Source of the DNA: Streptomyces sp. LUP47B
GTDB taxonomy: Bacteria; Actinomycetota; Actinomycetes; Streptomycetales; Streptomycetaceae
DNA: 64,000 nucleotides
Reading direction: 5' to 3'
NCBI RefSeq assembly: GCF_001746295.1
Contig: NZ_MJAH01000013.1
Span: 143,874 to 207,873 of the forward strand
Shown here: piece by piece, positions 18,416 through 25,525 of the stretch
Layout of the letters: every line of letters begins with the position of its first letter
Numbering within the stretch: the first letter of the stretch is position 1
Notes under the pieces: generated by a model
What the model was told of the DNA's origin: nothing
Databases searched by the model: none
What the model saw: the letters and a program-made list of their open reading frames with translations, nothing else
Made by a program: the position numbers and the translations under genes

Positions 18416-18910
18416 TCAGTCCGCGGTGAGCCGGGTCGGTTCGATGCCGGAGACGAGGCCGGCGAGGGCCTGGTCGATGTCGGGGCCGAGGTACCAGTCG
18501 CCGGTGTGGTCGAGGACGTAGACGCGGCCCTCGGTGTCGATGCACAGGACGGCCTGGGAGCCGGTCTCGGCGCCGAGCGGGCAGACCTCGGTGTCGAGGG
18601 CGCGGCCGAGGTCGGCGAGGGTGCGGGCCATGTGCAGACCGTGCAGCGGGTCGAGGTGGAGGTGGGCGGGGGCGACCTGGCGGCCGGGGCCGGTGGGGGT
18701 CAGGTGCAGTCCGCCGAACTCGGCCCAAGCCTCGACCGCGGCCGGGAACACGGCGTGCCGGTGTCCGGCCGGTGAGGTGTGTTCGCGCAGGGCGTCGGCC
18801 CAGATCTCGGCCTGCTTTATGTCCCAGCGTCCGGGCTGCCAGCCGGCGGCGCGCAGCACGGCGTCGACGGGGACGGGGAATCGGGTGGTGCCGGTGCGGT
18901 CGGGGTGCAT
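18416..18910 (-). CDS. SUKH-3 family immunity-type protein
   Basis: 164 residues. The order of conserved blocks, FPVPVDAVLRAAGWQPGR, then FPAAVEAWAEFGGL, then a late DWYLGPDIDQALAGLVSGI, is that of the SUKH-3 domain, a cytoplasmic fold that in polymorphic toxin loci neutralises nuclease or deaminase toxins. It lies 96 bp downstream of the YwqJ-like deaminase on the same strand, the arrangement of a toxin followed by its immunity gene. No signal peptide or membrane segment. Neutralising the neighbour is inference from position. Confidence 0.75.
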   Translation of the reverse strand: MHPDRTGTTRFPVPVDAVLRAAGWQPGRWDIKQAEIWADALREHTSPAGHRHAVFPAAVEAWAEFGGLHLTPTGPGRQVAPAHLHLDPLHGLHMARTLADLGRALDTEVCPLGAETGSQAVLCIDTEGRVYVLDHTGDWYLGPDIDQALAGLVSGIEPTRLTAD

Positions 18911-19006
18911 GTGCCGTTCGCGTTCGTCGAGGTCATGGGGCGGGCGCCGTGGGTTGCGGCGGCGCCGTCGTACGGGTGGTACGGGTCATGCGGGTGGGGG
19001 GGGGTG

Positions 19007-19579
19007 TCAGCCGCCGTTCGCCGTCGGGTCGACGATGCGTACGCCGAAGTGGGCGCTCAGGGCGGCGCAGGCGCGGCAGGGGGCGGCGAAGCTGCCGTGC
19101 AGCGGGTCGCCGTCCTCGCGGATGCGGCGGGCGGTGAGCTTGGCCTGCTTCAGGGCGCGGCGGGCCTCGCCGTTGGTCATCGGTTTGCGACCGGCGCGCT
19201 TGCTGCGGGCGGCGTCGGCGGCGGCGATGTGCCGCGATATGAGCATGGTCTCGGCGCAGCGGCCGGTGAAGCGGTCGCGCCGGTCGCTGCCGAGGGTGTC
19301 GAGGAAGTCCTGGACGAGCGGGTGCAGCGGCGGGGCCTGGTCGCCGCGGGCCGCGGTGGAGGTGAGGGTGGCGCCGCGGACGGAGAGGGCGGCGGCGACC
19401 GTGGGCAGTATGCCGTCGCGGCGGTGGCGCAGCGCGGGCGCGTGGGGTCTCTCGGCGCTGCTCCAGCCGATGCGGGGATCGCCGTTGAGGCCGGCGTGCG
19501 GGCTGCCGTTCGCGCCGGTGGTCGTGCCCGTGTGCGGTCCTGTGTGCGGTCCCGTCTGCGTCGTGTTCATGATCGTCAT
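19007..19579 (-). CDS. YwqJ-like nucleic-acid/nucleotide deaminase domain protein
   Basis: 190 residues. The deaminase-fold zinc site is visible: GRCAETMLIS with Cys108 and the proton-shuttling Glu110, and PCRAC with Cys168 and Cys171, followed by LSAHFGVRIV. The CAE plus late PCxxC pattern is that of YwqJ-related deaminases, first described as toxin tips. The first 40 residues are Thr/Gly/His-rich and not a secretion signal. ATG 19570 is an alternative start with better spacing from GGGAGGGG. First gene of the minus-strand pair with SUKH-3, divergent from the WHH-SUKH gene. Confidence 0.75.
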   Translation of the reverse strand: MTIMNTTQTGPHTGPHTGTTTGANGSPHAGLNGDPRIGWSSAERPHAPALRHRRDGILPTVAAALSVRGATLTSTAARGDQAPPLHPLVQDFLDTLGSDRRDRFTGRCAETMLISRHIAAADAARSKRAGRKPMTNGEARRALKQAKLTARRIREDGDPLHGSFAAPCRACAALSAHFGVRIVDPTANGG

Positions 19580-19902
19580 CCCCTCCCGAGCATCCCCCGG
19601 AGGTCACAGACTGCCAAACGGCGAGGCTGGTGCGGAAGCTGGGGCGGTGCGACACGCCCGGTTCGGGCGGGCTGTCACGGCGGGGTGACGGCTGGTCACC
19701 GAAGCGGAGGGGGGCTGACCGGTGCCCGGTGACCGGTGTCGTCCTACCGCATAGGCTGTCCGCACCGCGATCCAAGTGGTCGCCGCGATGCGCGCGGTTG
19801 ACGCGTGGAGACGGACGAGACAGTCGATACGGCGCGTGGCGGCCCTGCTTTGCCCAAGGGGTCGCCGCGAGTCGTACCAGAGTGCCGCAGGGGGCTTTCG
19901 CC
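19580..19902. promoter_or_regulatory. Divergent intergenic region of the toxin-domain cluster
   Basis: 323 bp with no convincing gene. It should hold the promoters of both divergent arms. Seen here: an inverted repeat GGTGAC/GTCACC at about 19684-19699, the related GGTGACCGGTG near 19731, a TAGGCT box at about 19752-19757, and TTGACG near 19798 followed by GATACG after about 22 bases. None is strong enough to name a regulator. Confidence 0.3.
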
Positions 19903-20892
19903 ATGACGACAGGTCGGCTCGGGCAACAAGCCGCGCCGCCGAACGCGGCCTACGCCGGGCAGGTCGTGCATTTCCCGGACCCGGTCCGGGCCACGCGTCA
20001 TCCCAGAGGGGTACGGGTGGACGAGCGTGGCTACCCCGACTTCTCGCCGTACGCGCGGGCCGCCGCCGAGATCGCCGATCCGCCGGAGGGTTTCGGGGTC
20101 GACGAACTGCGGCTGACGGACTACGTGTCGGCGAACGCGGCGCTGTCGGCGACCGGTCACGATCTGTGGGACACGGTGCCGGCGGTGGCGACGCCGCACG
20201 GCTGGACGTGGCATCACGTGGTGGGGTCGCGGCGGCTCGAACTGGTCCCGGTCGAGGTGAAGGCACTGCTGCGGCATCACGGCGGGATCGCGACGACACG
20301 TGTCGACCAGAACAAGCGGGGGACGCGGCCGTTGCAGGAGACGCGTCCGGCGCATTTCGGGCTGCCGAAGTCGTCGGTGGCGGTGACCGAGTCGCAGGTG
20401 CAGGGGGTCGAGGAGGACCTGGGGTACCGGCTGCCGGGCGCGTACCGGTCGTTCCTGAAGGCGGCGGGCGGGTCGGCGCCGGTGGGGGCCGCGCTGGACG
20501 CGGAGCTGGGACTCCTGGTCGACCAGCCCTTCTTCACGGTGCGGGACGAGGCGGCCGTCAACGACCTCGTGTACGTCAACAAGTGCCTTCGCGACCATCT
20601 GACGAAGGACTACCTCGGTGTCGGCTTCGTCCAGGGCGGCCTGCTGGCCGTGAAGGTGAAGGGCGAGGGCACCGGATCCGTCTGGTTCTGTGCCTACGAC
20701 GACGCGCGTGACGTCGATCCTTCGCTGCCGCCGGCGGAGCGCGTGCGGCGGCTGTTGCTGCCCTGTGGTGCGGACTTCGATGTGTTCCTGGCCCGACTGG
20801 CCGGCAATCCACCGGAGTTGGAGACGGTGGCGAACCTGATGGTGGACGGCGGTTTCGCGCGGTCCGTTCCGGTGTCCTCGGTGGGGGAGTGA
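19903..20892 (+). CDS. WHH-type HNH/Endo VII nuclease domain fused to SUKH (SMI1/KNR4) domain
   Basis: 329 residues. The N-terminal part (about 65-135) has GWTWHHV at 100-106 with W103-H104-H105, then LELVPVEVKALLRHHGG, matching the WHH branch of HNH/Endonuclease VII nucleases found as toxin tips. The C-terminal part (about 161-300) starts VTESQVQGVEEDLGYRLPGAYRSFLKAAGG, a classic SUKH/SMI1-KNR4 immunity domain. Toxin and immunity domains thus share one chain. No signal peptide. ATG 19903 is preceded by CAGGGGG. The next gene starts eight bases after its stop, so the two form an operon. Confidence 0.75.
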   Translation: MTTGRLGQQAAPPNAAYAGQVVHFPDPVRATRHPRGVRVDERGYPDFSPYARAAAEIADPPEGFGVDELRLTDYVSANAALSATGHDLWDTVPAVATPHGWTWHHVVGSRRLELVPVEVKALLRHHGGIATTRVDQNKRGTRPLQETRPAHFGLPKSSVAVTESQVQGVEEDLGYRLPGAYRSFLKAAGGSAPVGAALDAELGLLVDQPFFTVRDEAAVNDLVYVNKCLRDHLTKDYLGVGFVQGGLLAVKVKGEGTGSVWFCAYDDARDVDPSLPPAERVRRLLLPCGADFDVFLARLAGNPPELETVANLMVDGGFARSVPVSSVGE

Positions 20893-20900
20893 ACTGACCG

Positions 20901-23900
20901 ATGGTGACGTTCGCGCAGGCGCAGGAGCGCGCGGAAGAGTGGATCAACGGGGATGTGCCGTCGTACCAGCACCGTGAGGTGCGGGTGCGCGAGTTCGACC
21001 TCGGGTTCGTGGTGTGGGCCGAGGACCGTGCGGAGGGACCGCGTTCGGACGGCGGTGCGCAGCGGCTGGTGATCGCCCGGGACAGCGGGGACGCCACGCT
21101 GTGGCCCTCGCTGCCGGTGGGTGAGGTGATCCGCCGGTACGAGGAGGCGTACGGCCGGGAGGACGGGGTCGAGGACGCGGCGGGCGCGCCCGCCGCGTCC
21201 CGGCTCGATCTGAACCAGACGTCGTTCCTTCTGACGCCACCGGAGTGGTTGCAGGACGCGGCGGACAAGCTGGGGATCGCGGGCGACGGTGCGGGGGCCG
21301 GGGTGAGGGCCGATTCCGGTGCCGATCCGGGTGCCGCGCCGGGGGCGCCCGCCGGGGCGAGGCCGTGGACCGGGACCGACACCAACGGGGGCGAGGACCT
21401 CTCCGTGGCATTGCCGGAGACGGTGTTCTCGGCGCCGGTGAACGGTGGCGGTAGCGGTAGCGCTACGGAGGAAGGGGCTTCGTCGGCCTTGGAGGGCTCG
21501 GAGATCGCGGAAGTCTCGGAGGGCGTGGACGTCCAGGAGGTCTCGGACGTCTCGGAGGACTCGGGGCTCTCGGAAGTCTCGGACTCCAGGACGGCGCGGA
21601 TTTCGGGGGGTGGACGGGGGGCTACGCCGCCGGGTCCGTCTTCGTACGGTTATCCGCAGGGTGCGGGTGGGTCGGGCGCCGCTGGTTCTCCGCCTCCGGC
21701 GGGGGCGTCCTCGTACGGTTATCCGCAGGCGCCCGGTGGTGGTGTTGGGGCGCCGCAGCCGCCGGGTGTGCCTGGCGCTCCCGGTGCTCCGGGGCCCGCG
21801 CCGAGTGCCGGGGACATCGCCGATGTCGCCACCAGCAAGTTGGCGCCACCCTCGCGCGGGGCGCAGGCCGGGGGACCGACCCCGCCGCCTCCGCCGGGTC
21901 CTCCCGGGGTGCCCGGTGCGCGGCCCGGGGGCTCGGCTCCGCCGCCCGCTCCTGGTGCGCCGGGGGGCGGGTACGTGCCCACCCAGTTCGTGTCGGCGCC
22001 GGGTGCCGAGGGGCCTTCGGGATCGGGGGCACCGCAGCCTCCGGGGGCGCCGTCTGCTCCTGGTGGTGCCGGGACTCCGCCTCCACCTGGGGCTACGGGT
22101 ATGCCGAACTCGTCCGGCGGCCCGGGGTTTCCGGGGGCGCCGGGTTCTGGCGGTTCGGGCGTGCCGCAGGGTTCTGGTGGCCAGGGTTCATCGCGGTTCC
22201 CGGGTGCGTCGGGTGGGTCTGGTGTTGCGCATGCGCCTGGTGGTCCGGGTGCGCCGCAGGGTGCTGGTGGCCAGGGTTCATCACGGGTCCCGGGTGCGTC
22301 GGGTGGGTCTGGTGTTGCGCATGCGCCTGGTGGTCCGGGTGCGCCGCAGGGTGCTGGTGGCCAGGGTCCATCGCAGTTTCCGGATGTGCCGGGTGGGTCT
22401 GGTGTTCCGCAGCCGCCCGGTGCTCTGGGCGTACAGCAAGTGCCGGGTGCTCCCGGCGCGCCGCAGCCTCCTGGTGCGCCCGGTTTTCCACGGACCTCGT
22501 CTGGGGCCGTGCATCACGCGGAGACCGTGTTGTCCTCGCCCCCGGCGGGCGGCCCCGGCATGCCTCCGCCGCCGCAAGCCCCCGGCCGTCCTGGTGCCCC
22601 CGGAACCCCGGGCTCTCCCAGCGCCCCCGGGGTCCCTGGAACCCTCGGCGCCCCTGGGGCGGCCCCGGCCGCTCCGCAGCCGATGCCGCCCGGCACGATG
22701 CCGCCCCCGCCTCCGGGTGCCGTACCGTCCCCGGGCCCGATGCCTCCGCCCGGCCAGCCCGGGCCAGCGCAGTCCCCGTCCGGGCAGCCGATGCCGGGAC
22801 CGTCCGCGCCAGAGCAGTCTCCGTCCGGGCAGCCGATGTCGGGACAGCCGGCGCCGGGTCAGTCTCTGTCTGGGCAGCCCGCGCCGGGGCAGCCCGCGCC
22901 GGGACAGCCTCCGTCCGGACACCCGATGCCAGGACAGCCCGCCCCAGGTCAGACCGCGACCGGTCGGCCCGGGCCCGGTCAGCCCCCGGCCTACGGCTAC
23001 CCCCAGCAAACGCAGCCCACTGTCGGGCCCGGGTATCAGGCCGTCCTTCGGTACCGGGCGCAGGACGGGTCGGAGCAGCAGTTGATCCGGCGGTCGGCGC
23101 CGGGCACCCCGCACCCCGAGTGGCAGATCTTCCACGAGCTGCGGGGCATGAACGTCCCCCCGGACCAAGTGCTGGAACTGCACACCGAGTTGGAGTCGTG
23201 CGAGCTGCCGGGGGCGTACTGCGCGCGCATGATCCGCGAACAGTGGCCGCAGGCGCGGATCGCGAGCATCGCGCCGTACGGCACGGATCACGCCAGCCGG
23301 CAGCAGGGCATGCAGCAACTGCTGGCGCACCAGGGCGAGTTGCACCAGGTGGCGGATGGGCCGGCCCGCCCCGCGCCGGTGCGCGCGCCGCTGCCGCCCG
23401 TCCAGGCCGCGCCGCCGATCCCCCCGGAGGGCGTGGCGCAGGAGCTGGCGGGGGCTTTCGGCCCCGGCATCTTCCGGTTCGAGCAGGCCGCGGTGTCCCG
23501 TCAGGGCGTACCGCCGGTCGTCGCGCACTCGCTGGTCGTGGCGGGGTTGCCGTTGGACATGGGCCCGTTCTTCTGGGCGCAGGCCCAGCCGGGGCGTCCG
23601 GTGCCGACGCTGGCGGAGCTGGCGGCCGAGCGCGGGGTGCAGCCGGCCTCCGACGCGGGCTCGTACCTCGTCATGGGCAGCGACTTCGGCAAGGCGGTCT
23701 GCGTGCAGTACGGGACGGCGAACATCGTCGCCGTACCCGTCGAGGCGGGCCCCGGCGGAGCCCCCGTACCGCCGCAGTTCGTGAACACGGGCCTGCCCGA
23801 GTTCCAGCGCTGTCTGGCACTGCTCGGCCGGATGTGGCGGCTTCGCTTCGGCCTGAACCAGGAGCAGGCGGGTCGTTGGACCGTCGACTTCCAGGCCCAG

Positions 23901-23987
23901 CTGGCCTCGCTCGATCCGGCGGCGCTGGGTTCGCCGGAGAGCTGGTGGTCGGTGTTGCTGGAGCAGATGTGGGACGGGCTGCTGTGA
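20901..23987 (+). CDS. Large multidomain protein: YrhB/Imm35-like N terminus, Pro/Gly-rich linker, possible deaminase region, SUKH-4 C terminus
   Basis: 1028 residues. Residues 1-90 resemble YrhB/Imm35 domains (AQERAEEWIN, FVVWAEDRAE, LWPSLPVGEVIRRYEE). Residues about 95-705 are a low-complexity Pro/Gly/Ala/Ser linker with 30-residue repeats. Residues about 710-805 form a globular block with HTELESCELPGAYC (H761, E763, C767, C774) and APYGTDHASRQQGM, reminiscent of nucleic-acid deaminases of polymorphic toxins but with unusually close His and Cys. Residues about 842-1028 fit SUKH-4 (FVNTGLPEFQRCLALLGRMW, SWWSVLLEQMW). No signal peptide. Function of the whole is unknown. Confidence 0.65.
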   Translation: MVTFAQAQERAEEWINGDVPSYQHREVRVREFDLGFVVWAEDRAEGPRSDGGAQRLVIARDSGDATLWPSLPVGEVIRRYEEAYGREDGVEDAAGAPAASRLDLNQTSFLLTPPEWLQDAADKLGIAGDGAGAGVRADSGADPGAAPGAPAGARPWTGTDTNGGEDLSVALPETVFSAPVNGGGSGSATEEGASSALEGSEIAEVSEGVDVQEVSDVSEDSGLSEVSDSRTARISGGGRGATPPGPSSYGYPQGAGGSGAAGSPPPAGASSYGYPQAPGGGVGAPQPPGVPGAPGAPGPAPSAGDIADVATSKLAPPSRGAQAGGPTPPPPPGPPGVPGARPGGSAPPPAPGAPGGGYVPTQFVSAPGAEGPSGSGAPQPPGAPSAPGGAGTPPPPGATGMPNSSGGPGFPGAPGSGGSGVPQGSGGQGSSRFPGASGGSGVAHAPGGPGAPQGAGGQGSSRVPGASGGSGVAHAPGGPGAPQGAGGQGPSQFPDVPGGSGVPQPPGALGVQQVPGAPGAPQPPGAPGFPRTSSGAVHHAETVLSSPPAGGPGMPPPPQAPGRPGAPGTPGSPSAPGVPGTLGAPGAAPAAPQPMPPGTMPPPPPGAVPSPGPMPPPGQPGPAQSPSGQPMPGPSAPEQSPSGQPMSGQPAPGQSLSGQPAPGQPAPGQPPSGHPMPGQPAPGQTATGRPGPGQPPAYGYPQQTQPTVGPGYQAVLRYRAQDGSEQQLIRRSAPGTPHPEWQIFHELRGMNVPPDQVLELHTELESCELPGAYCARMIREQWPQARIASIAPYGTDHASRQQGMQQLLAHQGELHQVADGPARPAPVRAPLPPVQAAPPIPPEGVAQELAGAFGPGIFRFEQAAVSRQGVPPVVAHSLVVAGLPLDMGPFFWAQAQPGRPVPTLAELAAERGVQPASDAGSYLVMGSDFGKAVCVQYGTANIVAVPVEAGPGGAPVPPQFVNTGLPEFQRCLALLGRMWRLRFGLNQEQAGRWTVDFQAQLASLDPAALGSPESWWSVLLEQMWDGLL
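22170..22439 (+). repeat. Three tandem 90-bp coding repeats in the linker of the 1028-residue protein
   Basis: The word CCAGGGT(T/C)CATC recurs at 22181, 22271 and 22361, exactly 90 bp apart; the first two units are nearly identical at DNA level and the third has diverged. Each encodes about 30 residues including GASGGSGVAHAPGGPGAPQG. Near identity including third positions points to recent unequal exchange. Confidence 0.85.
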
Positions 23988-24020
23988 CGCCCCGCCGCCG
24001 CTGATCCGTACGTGTGCATG

Positions 24021-24057
24021 AAGGGCCGGGCCGGTCGTGTGACCGGGCCCGGCCCTT
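24021..24057 (+). terminator. Terminator after the toxin-domain operon
   Basis: AAGGGCCGGGCCGGTC (24021-24036) pairs with GACCGGGCCCGGCCCTT (24041-24057) with one bulged base and a GTGT loop, 33 bp after the stop of the 1028-residue protein. It closes the operon and separates it from the coiled-coil gene. Confidence 0.85.
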
Positions 24058-24148
24058 TCGCGTGCGTGCGATGACGACCGTCATGACCGGGACCTGTACG
24101 CGGAGTGTCGCGTTATGAACATTTCCGTCCGATACATCAAGATGTGCG

Positions 24149-24164
24149 CGAAATCATCATTTCG
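24149..24164 (+). promoter_or_regulatory. Small inverted repeat in the promoter of the coiled-coil gene
   Basis: CGAAAT (24149-24154) and ATTTCG (24159-24164) form an inverted repeat with a CATC centre in an unusually AT-rich stretch 39 bp ahead of the start codon; a possible operator or -10 region. Confidence 0.25.
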
Positions 24165-24202
24165 TGTCCGTTCGTGTTGTTTCTGCGGAGAGGGGTTCCA
24201 GG

Positions 24203-25090
24203 ATGAGCAGCGCACCGGTGTCGCCGCAGGGGTTCGTGGCCGTGCGAGGGCGCGGCTACCGCCCCGAAGAGGTCGACGAGTACGCCGCCGCCCTGTCCCA
24301 GGACCGTGACGCCGCCTGGGAACGGGCCGCCCGTCTCACCGTGCTCGCCCGGGAGATGGAGGCGGAGGTGGTGCTCCTGCGGGAGGTCGTGGCGGGGCTG
24401 GCACCGCAGGCGTACGAGGCGCTCGGCGAGGGTGCGCGGCGGCTTTTCGAAATGGTGCAGGAGGAGGCCGCGGACATCCGGGAGAGGGCGCGACAGGAGG
24501 CGCAGCGCCTCGCGGACGAGGCACAGGCGCACGCCGACGGCGTACGGGATGCCGCACAGGCGTACGCCGACACCGTGCTCGGCGAGGCCGACGAACGCGC
24601 CCGTCAGCGGCTGCTCGCCGCGCGCGCGGAGGCCGACGACATCCGGGTCGCCGCCCGGCGTGAGGTGAAAGCGGGGCGCGGAGAGGCGCTCGCCGCGCTG
24701 CGTGACGTACGCCAGCGCACTATCGGGATGCTCGCAGAGCAGGCCGAGGAGCATGCGGAGCGATGGGCCGAGGTGGAGCGGGCGGAGGAGAGGCGGGCGG
24801 CCGAGGCGGACGCGCGGGGCGCCGAACGGGTGGCGCGGGCGGAGGCGGCACTGTCGGACGCGCAGCGGGAGTTCGCGGAGGCGGAGGCGTTGGCGGGACC
24901 GCTCGAGGAGGACGCACGCGCGCGTGCGGCGGAGATCCTCGCGGAAGCGCGGGCCCAGGAGGAGCGGATCGCCGGGGAGACGGAACGGGTGCTGCGAAAG
25001 CACGCGGAACACCGGGACGAGGTACAGGCCCAGATGGACCACGTACGCAGCAGCCTGACGGCCCTGACGGGAACAGCAGCGACGGAGTGA
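24203..25090 (+). CDS. DivIVA-like coiled-coil protein (often annotated cellulose-binding protein)
   Basis: 295 residues. A short DivIVA-like head, GFVAVRGRGYRPEEVDEYAAALSQDRDAAWERAARL (about residues 8-43), is followed by an almost uninterrupted Ala/Arg/Glu-rich coiled coil to the C terminus. Proteins of this type in filamentous actinobacteria are cytoskeletal or polarity factors (DivIVA/Scy/FilP group); the cellulose-binding label is historical. ATG 24203 is preceded by GGAGAGGGG; the longer frame from 24164 lacks a site. Monocistronic; the region after it is a repeat tract. Confidence 0.75.
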   Translation: MSSAPVSPQGFVAVRGRGYRPEEVDEYAAALSQDRDAAWERAARLTVLAREMEAEVVLLREVVAGLAPQAYEALGEGARRLFEMVQEEAADIRERARQEAQRLADEAQAHADGVRDAAQAYADTVLGEADERARQRLLAARAEADDIRVAARREVKAGRGEALAALRDVRQRTIGMLAEQAEEHAERWAEVERAEERRAAEADARGAERVARAEAALSDAQREFAEAEALAGPLEEDARARAAEILAEARAQEERIAGETERVLRKHAEHRDEVQAQMDHVRSSLTALTGTAATE

Positions 25091-25110
25091 CAGCCGGTGC
25101 GGCCGCGGCG

Positions 25111-25525
25111 GCGGGGGCAGCTGGACGGTGAGGCAGTAGAGGGCCGTCGGGGCAACGAGTCGGCAAGGGCAGCTGGGCCAGCCTGGACAGTCAGGGCGGC
25201 CAGGGCAGCTGGACCGTCAGGGCAGCAAGGCGGCGAGAGCAGCCGGGCAAGGGCGGTTGGGCCGGCCTGGGCAGTTGGGGCAGCCGGACAGTCAGGGCGG
25301 CCAGGGCACTGGGGCCGTCGGACCAGCTGCCCAGGGGCGCAGGCCGGACGCCGCCCACCCACACCCACCCAGGGGCGCGGGGAACTGCGCGACCAGCCCC
25401 CACCGACCCGCACCCGACAGACGACCCCCTACCCCCCCCGGACCCCCGGCCCACCGACCCGCACCCGACAGACGCCCCCCGACCCCCCGGCCCACCGCCA
25501 CGCACCCGACAAACGAACCCCCGGT
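25111..25525. repeat. Non-coding repeat tract between convergent genes
   Basis: No gene is seen in these about 415 bp. The left part is made of degenerate units around GGGCAGCTGG and AGTCAGGGCGGCCAGGGCA (for example 25190-25210 and 25288-25308). At 25371-25401 is an element AGGGGCGCGGGGAACTGCGC followed by GACCAGCCCC, which I recall as a frequent intergenic sequence in Streptomyces genomes. The right part is three degenerate copies of a C-rich unit marked by CACCCGACA(G/A)ACG at 25411, 25462 and 25503. Confidence 0.6.

Noticed and set aside
18933..19904. 323-codon minus-strand frame overlapping the SUKH-3 and YwqJ-like genes
   Set aside because: Arg/Pro/His-rich, no motifs, and it overlaps two genes with clear families in another frame.
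21445..23085. 546-codon alternative frame inside the 1028-residue gene
   Set aside because: Arg-rich frame-shifted reading of the Pro/Gly linker; repeats are in phase with the main frame only.
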